A stretch of DNA of 45,446 bases. Source: a virus. The position numbers and the translations under genes were made by a program. Positions 8,370-16,823 of the stretch are shown here, piece after piece; the first letter of the stretch is position 1, and every line of letters starts with the position of its first letter. The notes below the pieces were generated by a model, which did not search any database, was not told the origin of the DNA, and saw nothing but the letters and a program-made list of their open reading frames with translations. Location of the stretch: the IMG/VR virus record IMGVR_UViG_3300028829_003355, positions 1 to 45,446 of that record. One strand, given 5' to 3'.

Positions 8370-9531
8370 ACCTAGCCATCCTTATGTCGCACCGGTACCG
8401 AGCTATTTCTCCAAAGTCTTTATGCAAAACAATGGCGTTCATATCCCGACCCGATCTGTAGCCTTTAGCAGCGTGCCATGCGTCTTTGGCTGCGAGCGTT
8501 CTAAACGATTCCACCATACAGCCCCTAAGCTCTATTTTCCTAGAGTGGTGGACGTGCCCTATATACCAATATCTGTGCTCCGCTGCCCCCCATTCTTCTG
8601 GCTTGTCTGTAGCCATTAGCTCACCTAAGTCAGCCGGCTTTACGGTATCACCATGCGTCACGCCAATCAATGTTTTACCGAAGGCAAAATAATGGAACTT
8701 AGAAGTAGTGGGCTGTATAGTGACTCTAGGCTCGTCACTAAAATAGGCGTCTAAAAACGCTGCCAACATCATACTAGAGTGGTCGTCGTGGTTGCCTATA
8801 GCGTTTATTACTTCTACTATAGGGTATTTTTTTAACGCTATTTTTATAGCGTCTACCATTATCATACACCCTAATTGTAGTACTTTAGACCACCTTGTGT
8901 CTACATCAAGGCTATGCCCAGACCTGCTAGTGGTGTTAGACATGTTATCCGCGTGGAAAAAATCGCCCAAATTAACGATTAGGCACTTATTCGCTTGAGG
9001 CGTCGCCGCCACTAGCTTATCAACGGCGGAAAGCAGATCGGCCCGCGCTATGTTTATGTCGAAGTCCTCGCCACACTCCTCGGCCCAAGCGTACATACCA
9101 ATGTGCGGGTCACCAAAAGGAATGGCCACCGCGATGTCTTCTGCGCCCTGTTTAGGCGCTTTAATCGGCTTAGCTATCCCCTTATAGTCGGCTACAAACT
9201 CCTCAATAGCTTCGCGAAGCGCAGCTAACCGTTCTTCCGCAGCGAGTTTAGACTTAACCCACTGCCCAGTAGGTTTGCCTTCGTCGTTGTAATAAGTAGA
9301 AACCCCGGACACAACAAACCCGTCGGGAACGGTGTTAACCATATCATGCTCGGGAGAGTACCCCCGTCTAGCGGCGTTATTCCGAACGCGTTGCAGCATT
9401 CGGCGACCACAGCGTTCCGTTATGCCTAGCTCGTTAATAGCGGCTTTAATAGTGTCGCTTTTCGCTATATGCGTTAATAGTTTTCGTTGCGCGTCTGTCT
9501 GCGCATACGGCAATAACTCGGTAATGTCCAC
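8362..9531 (-). CDS. Calcineurin-like metallophosphoesterase with N-terminal HTH-like region
   Basis: All five metallophosphoesterase motifs are visible in order in this 389-residue protein: PFGDPHIGM, VNLGDFFHADN, AIGNHDDHS, GVTHGD and IGHVHHS. These hold a dinuclear metal centre that hydrolyses phosphomono- or diesters. The first ~60 residues (IKAAINELGITERCGRRMLQRVR) look like a helix-turn-helix, so it may act on DNA. Phosphoesterases of this size are widespread in phage late operons; the substrate is unknown, with nucleotides, DNA ends or tRNA fragments all possible. The start is GTG with a run of Gs ending six bases upstream. It overlaps the downstream zinc-ribbon gene by eight bases. 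Confidence 0.88.
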   Translation of the reverse strand: MDITELLPYAQTDAQRKLLTHIAKSDTIKAAINELGITERCGRRMLQRVRNNAARRGYSPEHDMVNTVPDGFVVSGVSTYYNDEGKPTGQWVKSKLAAEERLAALREAIEEFVADYKGIAKPIKAPKQGAEDIAVAIPFGDPHIGMYAWAEECGEDFDINIARADLLSAVDKLVAATPQANKCLIVNLGDFFHADNMSNTTSRSGHSLDVDTRWSKVLQLGCMIMVDAIKIALKKYPIVEVINAIGNHDDHSSMMLAAFLDAYFSDEPRVTIQPTTSKFHYFAFGKTLIGVTHGDTVKPADLGELMATDKPEEWGAAEHRYWYIGHVHHSRKIELRGCMVESFRTLAAKDAWHAAKGYRSGRDMNAIVLHKDFGEIARYRCDIRMARYG

Positions 9532-9563
9532 GGCTTTCCCCCCCAGCGGTGGTTAGAGGCGGC

Positions 9564-9851
9564 TTATTTGCCGTTTCTTAAAAATTTTGCGGCTCTGGAC
9601 ATATCTTTTTCATGGGCTTTTTTGCAGTGGTCTTTTTGGAACACGCGAAACGCCCCGTTTATGGCTATTTCTACCCCTCGCCAGAACCACATGTCGTTCT
9701 GCCTGTACGCCCTACCTGACAAGGATTCATTCGGGTTAATACTAAAAAATACAACTACGTTAATTAACTGAGAAACTGCGTCGCCAAAGCGCACGAAATA
9801 ATCCAGAACGCTAGCGCCCCAACTACGACAGATATTACCAACGCGTTGCAT
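9564..9851 (-). CDS. Conserved small phage protein of unknown function, 95 aa
   Basis: The start is the ATG of MQRVGNICRSW; the strong GAGGGGGG lies seven bases upstream, whereas the longer frame has no ribosome site and would overlap the upstream gene. The pattern NPNESLSGRAYR, followed by WFWRGVEIAINGAFRV and KDHCKKAHEKD, is one I recognise from many phage hypothetical proteins near lysis genes (SLSGRA..R plus DHC..A). It contains two mildly hydrophobic segments, at about 15-35 and 58-72, but neither is a clear membrane span. The role is unknown. It sits between a fibre-accessory gene and the phosphoesterase. Confidence 0.65.
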   Translation of the reverse strand: MQRVGNICRSWGASVLDYFVRFGDAVSQLINVVVFFSINPNESLSGRAYRQNDMWFWRGVEIAINGAFRVFQKDHCKKAHEKDMSRAAKFLRNGK

Positions 9852-9882
9852 GCCATACCCCCCTCTATAAGTGTTGCAAACA

Positions 9883-10416
9883 TTAAAGTGTTGCTGCCAG
9901 ATCAAATAGCGCGTCTAGCTCCTCGTCAGTTAAAGACAGTGCAGGGGCCAGCGCCGCTACCCAAGGGGACAAACGCTCTACTGTAGACGCGTACTCCCAC
10001 TCAATACCAACCGTAGTTTTATCTGGCTCGTCCATAGTCGCAATAGCCGTCTCTACATTAGCTAAATGGCCTGTTTGATTTAGCGCGAGCCGTGCCTGCC
10101 GCATCGTTACTATCATACGCGGGCGCAATTCTTCTGGAGTTTTATTTCTGCCCGTCCATGCTTGCCACCACCCATAGAACCCCGGAACAGGGTTGCCTTC
10201 TTCATCTACGCCTTCACCGCCAATGCGTTGCTCTATCAGCCCCGGTTCAATAATATCGAAATCAGGCTGGGGGTCGTAATTTAGCGGAAATACGTTATAT
10301 TCAGCTAAACTTTCCTCAGAAGGGTGTTTGGGAAAGGAAGTATTTGGGTACGCTTCCCGTAATTGTCGAATTGAATACGGGATAGCCACGCCATCCTCTA
10401 CTAAGACATAACTCAT
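9883..10416 (-). CDS. Putative tail-fibre accessory/assembly protein, 177 aa
   Basis: The N-terminus (MSYVLVEDGVAIPYSIRQLREAYPNTSFPKHPS) belongs to a common phage type that reads the fibre-accessory motif 'Y.V.P...P.pd' followed by a C-terminal helical part (TMRQARLALNQTGHLANVETAI, LTDEELDALFDLAATL). The helical part resembles the short fibre-assembly/XkdW-like region found in several tail-fibre chaperones. There is no membrane segment or enzymatic signature. It lies immediately downstream of the fibre/adhesin block, where fibre-assembly genes usually sit. GAGGGCGGG precedes the ATG. The assignment to fibre assembly is inferred from position and N-terminal pattern. Confidence 0.65.
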   Translation of the reverse strand: MSYVLVEDGVAIPYSIRQLREAYPNTSFPKHPSEESLAEYNVFPLNYDPQPDFDIIEPGLIEQRIGGEGVDEEGNPVPGFYGWWQAWTGRNKTPEELRPRMIVTMRQARLALNQTGHLANVETAIATMDEPDKTTVGIEWEYASTVERLSPWVAALAPALSLTDEELDALFDLAATL

Positions 10417-10431
10417 TTGCCCGCCCTCTAT

Positions 10432-11739
10432 TTACGGTGTAACAGTATCATAAGTATTAGAAAAACCAGAAATGTCTGGCGCTCCTGATTCTGCCCAATA
10501 TCTAATTTCATCAAGGGTTCCGGTATAGTTATCTTCATACGCGCCAGTTCCGCCAGAACCCACTAAGTCAGCCACACTACCACCTCCAACTTGTCCATAG
10601 CCCTTGGTGTTTCCACCATACGGGTTCTGCGCCGTCCCGTCATTAGTATTAGACTCAAGCAGTCGGATTCCATGATGGCTTCCTTGCCCACCTATTTGCA
10701 CGTACAGCCTCATATTGAGCGCGCTAGCATCAACCCGAATATAAAAAGTGCAGGCTCTGTTACGGTAGTCTGATATGCTGGCTTGAATATCTGCCGCAGC
10801 CAAAGAGTCTGCACTCAAAGCGTCCCGAAAATCGCCTCCCCCATCAAAAACCCTTGCTCTCATCGTTGTGCCGTTGTCCAAGCCCCAAGCAAAACCAATC
10901 CCAGTACCGCCCGCCTCCATTATTAAGCCTTCGTCACCTGAACCTGCGGCGTAATCAATCGTAGTGTCTACGGCAACCAACATATCATTAGTTCCACTAG
11001 AAACCCCTGTTCCTGTGCTTGGGAAGCTAGTGATTGTGTAGTCCGGTGCCCCATAGCTGGACAGTTCGTAATCTTTAAGTATCCGCTTTATAACAACCAT
11101 GTGGACGCCACCGTATATGGAGACATTGCTAGTATGCGACACAGTGCCGCTGGCGTTGTCTTTGTATGACAACCTATAGGTGCTGTTGTATACGTTGCCT
11201 CCCCTGCCAGACTCATAGGTTCCAGACGCTATGCTGGTAAATCCTGAAGGCGTAGAAGGAACAGTGGTTGTATTTTGTCCGTTCTCCCAGATAAGAACAA
11301 CGTCGCTAGCAGAAACATTAGAAATGGAAGCGGTTGAACCGCCGCTAGCAGTGGCGCCTGTTACGTCATACCCATTTTGGATTACTACACCTGCTATAGC
11401 ACCGCCATCAATCCCATTGGCAGTGGCGGTTAAAGTTCCTCCGGCGTTCATTATTATGTTTTCTGTGTAGTTTACTGTCTGTCTGCTGTCAAATCCAAGT
11501 AGATCATTAGTACCGTCTAATTGACCTAGCTGATAATAGTTAGTAACGCCAGAAAAAGTAGCGTCTGTTACGTCCCTTCCCGCACAGAAAACAATAACGT
11601 AATCGTCTTGAGCCACTGACAAACTAATTGAAGGGCCACCAATGTTGGTGGTTGTATGGTCAGAGTCCCCGCTGTCAAACTCGACTTGGATGCCGGTATC
11701 TTGAAAGGTAGACATTAAAAAAGGGGAGCGTGAGGGCAT
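10432..11739 (-). CDS. Tail fibre tip/adhesin-like protein, 435 aa
   Basis: The start ATG overlaps the stop of the upstream gene (TAATG). The sequence is Gly/Ser/Thr-rich beta structure. Residues about 20-215 contain SISLSVAQDDYVIVFCAGRDVT and ASISNVSASDVVLIWENG, a module shared with the 257-residue protein two genes upstream, which shows they are paralogues. The C-terminal half (GTGIGFAWGLDNGTTMRARVFDG, AADIQASISDYRNRACTFYI, YTGTLDEIRYWAESG) resembles a LamG/concanavalin-like lectin domain with its closing 'DEIRYW' strand. It is probably a receptor-binding element. No catalytic residues or membrane segments are seen. Confidence 0.72.
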   Translation of the reverse strand: MPSRSPFLMSTFQDTGIQVEFDSGDSDHTTTNIGGPSISLSVAQDDYVIVFCAGRDVTDATFSGVTNYYQLGQLDGTNDLLGFDSRQTVNYTENIIMNAGGTLTATANGIDGGAIAGVVIQNGYDVTGATASGGSTASISNVSASDVVLIWENGQNTTTVPSTPSGFTSIASGTYESGRGGNVYNSTYRLSYKDNASGTVSHTSNVSIYGGVHMVVIKRILKDYELSSYGAPDYTITSFPSTGTGVSSGTNDMLVAVDTTIDYAAGSGDEGLIMEAGGTGIGFAWGLDNGTTMRARVFDGGGDFRDALSADSLAAADIQASISDYRNRACTFYIRVDASALNMRLYVQIGGQGSHHGIRLLESNTNDGTAQNPYGGNTKGYGQVGGGSVADLVGSGGTGAYEDNYTGTLDEIRYWAESGAPDISGFSNTYDTVTP

Positions 11740-12140
11740 TATGCTGTTGTTCCGATGAACGCGCCGTAAAGCACATTATTAATGTGCCACAGATGAATCA
11801 CGTTATATCCGGTTGTGCCTAGAGTGGGGGCAGTCCCGCCAACCCATGTAGTCGTAGGCCACGTAACCGTAAAGCCTGTTCCGTCATCAATCATCAGCGT
11901 CACAAACTCACCGTTTGCAAGTGACTCTGTAAACGTGGTGTTTGCTCCCAGTGTTTTGTATTGGATCGTGCCGTTGCTGGGATCAATCACCGTGCCCGTT
12001 AAGCTGTACTGCTGTTCCTCAATGGCGTTTTGGAACTGCACTGTTCCAGCAGAATCAATCGTGACCGCAGTGCTTGTGCCGTTGTCCGTAATCGACGGAA
12101 AGACGCTGTTGTTAACTACAAAATCAGATAAGTTAGCCAT
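11739..12140 (-). CDS. Short tail-fibre C-terminal-domain protein, 133 aa
   Basis: Most of this protein (from EEQQYSLTGTVIDPSNG to its end) is a close paralogue of the C-terminal domain of the neighbouring 298-residue fibre: both carry TFTESL, VTLMIDDG, TWPTTTWVGG and LWH...LYGAF. It is a compact beta domain found at the ends of many phage fibres. The N-terminal stub (VNNSVFPSITDNGTSTAVTIDS) mirrors the DDNATTTAITIDS stretch of the same neighbour. TAGGAG lies 8 bases before the ATG. It could be a separately made fibre tip subunit or the remnant of a duplication. Underlying DNA is also nearly identical in parts, indicating a fairly recent duplication. Confidence 0.7.
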   Translation of the reverse strand: MANLSDFVVNNSVFPSITDNGTSTAVTIDSAGTVQFQNAIEEQQYSLTGTVIDPSNGTIQYKTLGANTTFTESLANGEFVTLMIDDGTGFTVTWPTTTWVGGTAPTLGTTGYNVIHLWHINNVLYGAFIGTTA

Positions 12141-12149
12141 TTGCGTCTC

Positions 12150-12923
12150 CTAGCTAATTTGAAACACGTAGAAAAAGTTTGTTACACCAAAACTTGATGT
12201 TGATGAAAACGACAACGTGCCGTCAGCTGTAGCGTAAACCAAAGCGGCGCAAACCGCTTCATCATTGTTGCTGTTTTTATCAAAAAAGGCCACATCATCG
12301 TCCGGCGATACGTTTAACAAACTGGATGTTTCGCTAATAGTGCTAAAACTGCTACGAGCGTAACAGTACAAAATAAAAACATCGTGTTTAGAGACATTAG
12401 AAATGCTCGCTGTTGTGCCGCTATCAAATAAGTGGTCAGTCAGCGTTGTGTAGCTAGACTTTGACGAGTTAGCCACATTAAAAACTGTAAACACTTCTGA
12501 AAAATAGTTTAAAAAACCAGAAGTGCTGGCCGAAATCACGTTTGCTGCACTATGGTAGTCAAGTGCGCCGAAACTACAGTAGCCAGCGCGAGCCTCACTA
12601 ACAGAAGCCGTTACAGGGGAACCCGACAAATTGGTTAGGGCACCGCCCGGATTGGTCTCTCGCTCTAAGCTGTAAGAAATAAGTCTACCAAGTCCTGTGT
12701 AGCTAGCAGCTATAACATAACCAAACGCAATATGGTCGCCAGTAGTAGCGCCGGAGCTAGACATTTGGGGCATAGTCGGTGAACTGGCGCTTTGTTTATA
12801 GACTTGACCGGGAGCGTACAAGCTGCCGCTAACAAAAAAGTCCTGCTCGTCAGTAAGTACGTAAAAACCCTCCATATCGCCACCGGCGCCACCGGCGGCT
12901 CTTATAATTCTACTACGAAGCAC
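12150..12923 (-). CDS. Tail fibre/adhesin-like protein, 257 aa
   Basis: A GTG start overlaps the stop of the upstream fibre gene (TAGTG). The protein is Ser/Thr/Gly/Tyr-rich beta sequence with ASISNVSKHDVFILYCYARS, which matches ASISNVSASDVVLIWENG of the 435-residue adhesin, so the two are paralogues arranged in the same order after paralogous fibre ends. It ends with a short beta strand (GVTNFFYVFQIS). No signal peptide, membrane segment or catalytic motif is seen. It is likely an accessory surface-binding protein of the fibre. It lacks the C-terminal lectin-like half of its paralogue. Confidence 0.65.
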   Translation of the reverse strand: MLRSRIIRAAGGAGGDMEGFYVLTDEQDFFVSGSLYAPGQVYKQSASSPTMPQMSSSGATTGDHIAFGYVIAASYTGLGRLISYSLERETNPGGALTNLSGSPVTASVSEARAGYCSFGALDYHSAANVISASTSGFLNYFSEVFTVFNVANSSKSSYTTLTDHLFDSGTTASISNVSKHDVFILYCYARSSFSTISETSSLLNVSPDDDVAFFDKNSNNDEAVCAALVYATADGTLSFSSTSSFGVTNFFYVFQIS

Positions 12924-13819
12924 TACGCCGCCCCTACAAACGCACCGTAAAGCGTTCCATTAGCGTGCCACAGTTCAATGACGTTGTAGCCTGTTGTTTC
13001 AAGCGTAGGCGCAGAGCCGCCAACCCATGTAGTTGTAGGCCAAGTAATTGTGTAGCCGGCGCCATCATCAATCATCAGGGTGACGTACTCACCGTCACTA
13101 AGCGACTCGGTAAACGTCGTGTTTGCTGCTAGCGTCTTGTACTGAATCGTGCCGTTGCTGGGATCAATCACCGTGCCCGTTAAGTTGTACTGCTGCTCTT
13201 GAATTGCTTTTCCGAATGAAGTATCGCCAGAAATAGCAACATTACCTCCATTTGGTTGGACAAGAAGATCATAAGTCGTTGCCGTTCCGTCACTTCGCTG
13301 AACCTGTATGTATCCCTTTCCACTTCCTATGGCCCCGATTTGCAATCCGTATTTATGGTCAAGACTATTACCAAATTGGGCGCAAGAATCGGCAGAACCA
13401 GCGGCAGGGACAGAAGTAGACCCTTTTCTAACTGAGAATCCAGATTGAATGGTTGGTGTACCAATACCAATGTTGCCGTCAGAGTCGATACGCATACGTT
13501 CTGCGGCAGAAGTCCAAAACGACATATAGTCGCCGTTGTGTGTGTAGCGAATCAGGCCGCGATAGCTAGCATCACCAGTGATACCATCTGCGTACTGGAT
13601 GTCACCGATCCCAGTTGAAGTGCTGTGGATAGTCAGCCCAGCATAGCCATCGCCGAGTCCTGACCCTATTTGCAAATTACTCCCAGTGCCGCCGCCAAGC
13701 GTTGCGGTTGTTCTATTAATCAACACCTTTTCATCAGAATCAATCGTAATGGCAGTGGTTGTAGCGTTATCGTCAATGCCGCGGTCGTGGTCGTGCCACT
13801 TAGGGGGTACAGCTGCCAC
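12923..13819 (-). CDS. Tail fibre, distal part; likely continuation of the upstream fibre by a -1 frameshift
   Basis: The frame begins within the preceding gene and overlaps it by 100 bases. Its first possible start is a GTG with no Shine-Dalgarno sequence. From GIDDNATTTAITIDSDEKVLI onward it reads as a standard fibre shaft: repeats such as ADGITGDASYRGLIRYTHNGDY, ERMRIDSDGNIGIGTP and LDHKYGLQIGAIGSG. It ends with the EQQYNLTGTVIDPSNG tip domain shared with the 133-residue paralogue. Such proteins normally start with the MAQxIKxKRG module, which here lies in the other frame just upstream. I therefore read the two frames as one fibre gene joined by programmed slippage, or broken by an indel. 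Total joined length would be about 430 residues. Confidence 0.7.
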   Translation of the reverse strand: MAAVPPKWHDHDRGIDDNATTTAITIDSDEKVLINRTTATLGGGTGSNLQIGSGLGDGYAGLTIHSTSTGIGDIQYADGITGDASYRGLIRYTHNGDYMSFWTSAAERMRIDSDGNIGIGTPTIQSGFSVRKGSTSVPAAGSADSCAQFGNSLDHKYGLQIGAIGSGKGYIQVQRSDGTATTYDLLVQPNGGNVAISGDTSFGKAIQEQQYNLTGTVIDPSNGTIQYKTLAANTTFTESLSDGEYVTLMIDDGAGYTITWPTTTWVGGSAPTLETTGYNVIELWHANGTLYGAFVGAA

Positions 13820-14229
13820 GTTGACCCATCGTATATAAGATCAAGCGCTAGGCCGCTGACATCTAAGGTTAGGTTTTCTGCGGCGCCCTCAATAGTGGAA
13901 CCGTTGCGCGCTACAGTGACGTTGTTAGTCGCCCACGCTGCGCCATCTACAATAGATACTATGTCTCCGGCAGAGGGAGTTGCGGGTAGGGTGATTGTAA
14001 ACGCCCCGCCCGAACTGTCTGCGATGATGCCGTCGCCGGCAGATGCGGTGTAGGCAGACGTTTTAACAGAGTAGGTTATTCCGCCGCCACCGCCGCCAAC
14101 TTCTTTGATTGTGCCGCCATCATTTATATAAAGTTTTTGGGCAGAAGTATCTACAGCCACTTCCCCACTCACGATGTTACTCGTGGTGGGGGTAGTAGTT
14201 CCGCGTTTTAACTTTATGGTTTGCGCCAT
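13720..14229 (-). CDS. Tail fibre, N-terminal part (frame ends prematurely)
   Basis: It opens with MAQTIKLKRGTTTPTTSNIV followed by SGEVAVDTSAQKLYINDGG, the particle-attachment module of many phage fibres. It continues with a fold (AYTASAGDGIIADSSGG, FTITLPATPSAGDIVSIVDG, NNVTVARNGSTIEG, LDLIYDGSTWQLY) widely seen in fibre shafts. After STWQLYPLSG the sequence becomes low-quality (LTITLQPLPLRLILMKRC) while the overlapping frame reads a clean fibre. The last ~30 residues are therefore probably not native, and the true product continues in the other frame. GGTGGA lies upstream of the ATG; the gene follows the 403-residue fibre by three bases. Confidence 0.72.
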   Translation of the reverse strand: MAQTIKLKRGTTTPTTSNIVSGEVAVDTSAQKLYINDGGTIKEVGGGGGGITYSVKTSAYTASAGDGIIADSSGGAFTITLPATPSAGDIVSIVDGAAWATNNVTVARNGSTIEGAAENLTLDVSGLALDLIYDGSTWQLYPLSGTTTTAALTITLQPLPLRLILMKRC

Positions 14230-14232
14230 AGA

Positions 14233-15444
14233 TTAGTACGTTCCACCGTCAATGGTTGCAACTTCCAGATCGAACGAAATAGCGCCAGTCGAGCCGGTGC
14301 CAACGCCTGAAATACTGCCGTCAGTAGACGATACAGTAACAGCGGTAATGTCACCATCGTTGTTGGTGTATTCGCTGCTGATCGGGATATTGTAGTACGT
14401 AGACCCGTCGTTAGTGAACTCCCAGCGGTCGTTAGTCTCATTCCAGCGGAACAGGACGTTGGTGCTGGTGCCGCGCTCGACTTCAAGCCCAGAGTTTTCT
14501 GTTGGCGTTCCTGTTACGTTGTTGTTGAGGACAATAATGTTGTCATCAACAGTCAGCGTCTCGGTGTTAATCGTGGTAGTCGTACCATTAACCGTCAAGT
14601 CGCCAGTAACAGTTAGGTCGCCAGACGTAGTAATAGTCACATCTGTCGCATCACCAATTGTAGTGTTACTGCTTATTTCACCAAGGCGAGTCTGCAAGTT
14701 AGCAACGCTAACGTCTTCGTCTGTGATAGACACGCTAGCAAAACTGAGTGTGCCCGACCCGTTAGTGGTAAGAACTTGGTTAACCGTGCCATCAGTCGTT
14801 GGCAGCGTAAACGTGCTAACAAACGACTGTAGGTTGGCGTCGTAAGCGAGTACATCAGTGCCAATAGCCAGACCAAGCGATATGCGAGCCGTAGCACCAG
14901 ACTCAGCGACCCAGTTAGTGCCGTTGCCGACGATAATGTTTCCGTCAGTAACGGATAGACCGGCGATGTCGGCGAGGCCGGCGTCGTAAGCGAGTACATC
15001 AGTGCCGATAGCCAAGCCAAGCGCAGTTCTAGCGCCAGACGCAGTTGTAGCGCCGGTACCGCCGTTACTAATGCCCAGCGCGCCAGTAACGTCTGTCGAT
15101 AGGTCAACCTGCGCTACCGTGATCTGCTGCCCAGAAATGGAGATGTAGTCGTACGCGCCAGTCAGCGTAACGTCTGTGGAGTTATCGGTTCCAGCCGCGT
15201 CGATGTCAACGCCTACTTCAAGATCAAGTAGCTGTTGTATCTCGGCCTTGGTGATGCCGGTAGCCAGCACAGGCGTACCTGCGTCGTTTATAATAGCACC
15301 GCCGACAGCGAGAGGTGTGTTAACCCCAGATGGGCTACCAACGTAAAGAGTACCCGAACCAGCTGAATAAGCCAGTTCGCCCTGTGCCAAAGTAGATGGG
15401 GCGGCAGACCCAGTACTTCTTTTAATCTTGATTATTTGAGCCAT
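14233..15444 (-). CDS. Tail fibre protein, 403 aa
   Basis: The ATG overlaps the upstream stop (TAATG) and has GGAGGGG 8 bases before it. The start MAQIIKIKRSTGSAAPS with LAQGELAYSAGSGTLYVG is the fibre N-terminal module. The shaft holds two copies of a unit (ARTALGLAIGTDVLAYDAGL and RISLGLAIGTDVLAYDANL) about 45 residues apart, also visible as a near-identical DNA repeat. It then has a beta stretch (SGDLTVTGDLTVNGTTTTIN, DDNIIVLNNNVTG, RWNETNDRWEFTNDG) commonly seen at the end of fibre shafts. It ends with VATIDGGTY, like the DTLDGGAY end of its upstream neighbour, so the two probably form one assembly. Confidence 0.8.
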   Translation of the reverse strand: MAQIIKIKRSTGSAAPSTLAQGELAYSAGSGTLYVGSPSGVNTPLAVGGAIINDAGTPVLATGITKAEIQQLLDLEVGVDIDAAGTDNSTDVTLTGAYDYISISGQQITVAQVDLSTDVTGALGISNGGTGATTASGARTALGLAIGTDVLAYDAGLADIAGLSVTDGNIIVGNGTNWVAESGATARISLGLAIGTDVLAYDANLQSFVSTFTLPTTDGTVNQVLTTNGSGTLSFASVSITDEDVSVANLQTRLGEISSNTTIGDATDVTITTSGDLTVTGDLTVNGTTTTINTETLTVDDNIIVLNNNVTGTPTENSGLEVERGTSTNVLFRWNETNDRWEFTNDGSTYYNIPISSEYTNNDGDITAVTVSSTDGSISGVGTGSTGAISFDLEVATIDGGTY

Positions 15445-16379
15445 TAGTAAGCCCCTCCGTCTAAGGTGTCAGAATCAGTAGTGCCTGTAGAAAATAAAAC
15501 CCAATTAAACACATTTGAAGATATTTCCCTGTAAAAGTACATATCTTCGTTCACTGTATCGTACCATATATCACCTTCTCGGTACGTTCCACCACTAGGC
15601 GGTGTTGCTTGCCTGTAAAAAGTCTGTCTATTTATTTCTGCTATAAGCGGCTCATACAAAGTATTAGCTATTGTCTGAGACAGTATATCCGCAGGGATAC
15701 CCAATGTGTCCTTAGCAGTAGCGGCGTCTGTATCGTCCAGCAATGTCTGCATAAACGAAGAAATACCGCGAATATCTGCCGTGTCTTGCTTGGGGTACCC
15801 CGCTGTAACAAGCAGTGCGCCGGTGTTTTGCTGAGACCGCAGAACAAACGCCAGAGGCTGTTGATACCCAGTAGCCGGAGGTGTGGCTGTAAGCCCGCCA
15901 GAAGCGTCCGGGTAAAGAATAGCGCCCTCTGTATAGGCGCTTGTATCGACGCCTTGGGTCGTGCCAAAGGACACGACAAGACCCAAGCTGCCTTGAGTTA
16001 TGTTCGTTTCGGCAATGCCAATAGCTACGTCTAATGTGTTATTAGCTAAGTAGACTTCTTCCGCTTGTTCGCCGGGGTTGTATCCGCCATAGCGCACGGG
16101 TTGGCCTTTAGATATGTTTTCTAGCGCCTTAACCCGCAAATGTATCTGGTTAGCGTGGACCACATTAGAATAGTCTGTGAGCGTCTTGTTGGTAAACGTA
16201 ATAACGTTGTCAGCAGTAACCTCGCCCGCGCTAATGGTTACTGTATTAACCGGCGCAACGACGCTAACAGTGTCTCGCGGAATTACAACATACTCAGAAT
16301 CTACCGAAGAAACAGTCTGAGCAGACTCGTCTATAGTGACTAAAACACTATTATCCGTTGTAGAAACGACCCCGCTCAT
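15444..16379 (-). CDS. Tail fibre/baseplate-type structural protein, 311 aa
   Basis: The N-terminus has beta repeats (VLVTIDESAQTVSSV, VEYVVIPRD-like segments). A central domain (ALENISKGQPVRYGGYNPGE, AEEVYLANNTLDVAIGIAET, GLVVSFGTTQGVDTSAYTEG, ALLVTAGYPK) closely resembles the domain found in many phage fibres that begins 'G.pV...g' and ends 'V.v.G'. The C-terminus carries ATPPSGGTYREGDIWYDTVNEDMYFY, a recurring 'GD.WydT....l..Y' motif of fibre tips. No enzyme motif is present. It starts one base after the upstream stop and overlaps the downstream fibre at TAATG, so it is co-translated with the fibre locus. Confidence 0.75.
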   Translation of the reverse strand: MSGVVSTTDNSVLVTIDESAQTVSSVDSEYVVIPRDTVSVVAPVNTVTISAGEVTADNVITFTNKTLTDYSNVVHANQIHLRVKALENISKGQPVRYGGYNPGEQAEEVYLANNTLDVAIGIAETNITQGSLGLVVSFGTTQGVDTSAYTEGAILYPDASGGLTATPPATGYQQPLAFVLRSQQNTGALLVTAGYPKQDTADIRGISSFMQTLLDDTDAATAKDTLGIPADILSQTIANTLYEPLIAEINRQTFYRQATPPSGGTYREGDIWYDTVNEDMYFYREISSNVFNWVLFSTGTTDSDTLDGGAY

Positions 16380-16380
16380 G

Positions 16381-16788
16381 CTACACCGTCACTTGGTCAA
16401 CAAGAACAAAGGCGCCGGCGATCAGCGGAATGACGTCTCCTATAGTGTCGATTACTTCTAAGTCGTACTTGCACTTGTCGTAGGCAGGTGTGTCGGTGTC
16501 CGCGTCGCTTAAATAAAACGTGATCGTCCCTGCGGCGCCACCAAACGATAGCCCGCCGTTTTCAGTCGTTAACGTGTACACAAGCGTGCCAGTGCGCTTG
16601 TCGCGCACCTGCATGCGGCCTGTGTAGCCGGTTAAATTTAGCGGCGTAGAGTTATCTTCGTCAATCTTGGTTTCCTGTGCGTCAAGCCACACAGGGTCAG
16701 AATACCAAGTTATAGTGCGCCTAAGTGTAGACCCTTTGCGGACGCTAAAATTAAGCGTCGCGGGGGCAACTGTAATACCAGCAGCCAT
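16381..16788 (-). CDS. Phage structural protein, BppU-N-like beta domain, 135 aa
   Basis: The sequence FSVRKGSTLRRTITWYSD, then LTGYTGRMQVRDKRTGTLVY, FGGAAGTITFYLSDADTD and YDLEVIDTIGDVIPLIAGAFVLVDQVT is the pattern of a small beta-sandwich found in many phage tail/baseplate proteins ('G.t....l.....g.p.dLtg.t..a.ir....g.v....'). It probably links fibres to the tail. GAGGAG sits 8 bases before the ATG. It is the first clear structural gene after the packaging genes and basic peptides in the leftward operon. A short GC-rich hairpin (AGGGG/CCCCT) lies just upstream of its ribosome site. Confidence 0.72.
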   Translation of the reverse strand: MAAGITVAPATLNFSVRKGSTLRRTITWYSDPVWLDAQETKIDEDNSTPLNLTGYTGRMQVRDKRTGTLVYTLTTENGGLSFGGAAGTITFYLSDADTDTPAYDKCKYDLEVIDTIGDVIPLIAGAFVLVDQVTV

Positions 16789-16823
16789 CGGCTATGCTCC
16801 TCGTTAGGGGGTGCCCCTGCGCC

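Noticed and set aside
14414-14845. 143-codon plus-strand frame in the fibre locus
   Set aside because: Antisense shadow of a Thr/Val-rich fibre; it lacks a ribosome site and a promoter.
16795-16822. GC hairpin (AGGGG/CCCCT) as a terminator within the late operon
   Set aside because: Short stem, no T-run on the transcribed strand, and it lies right before a good ribosome site.
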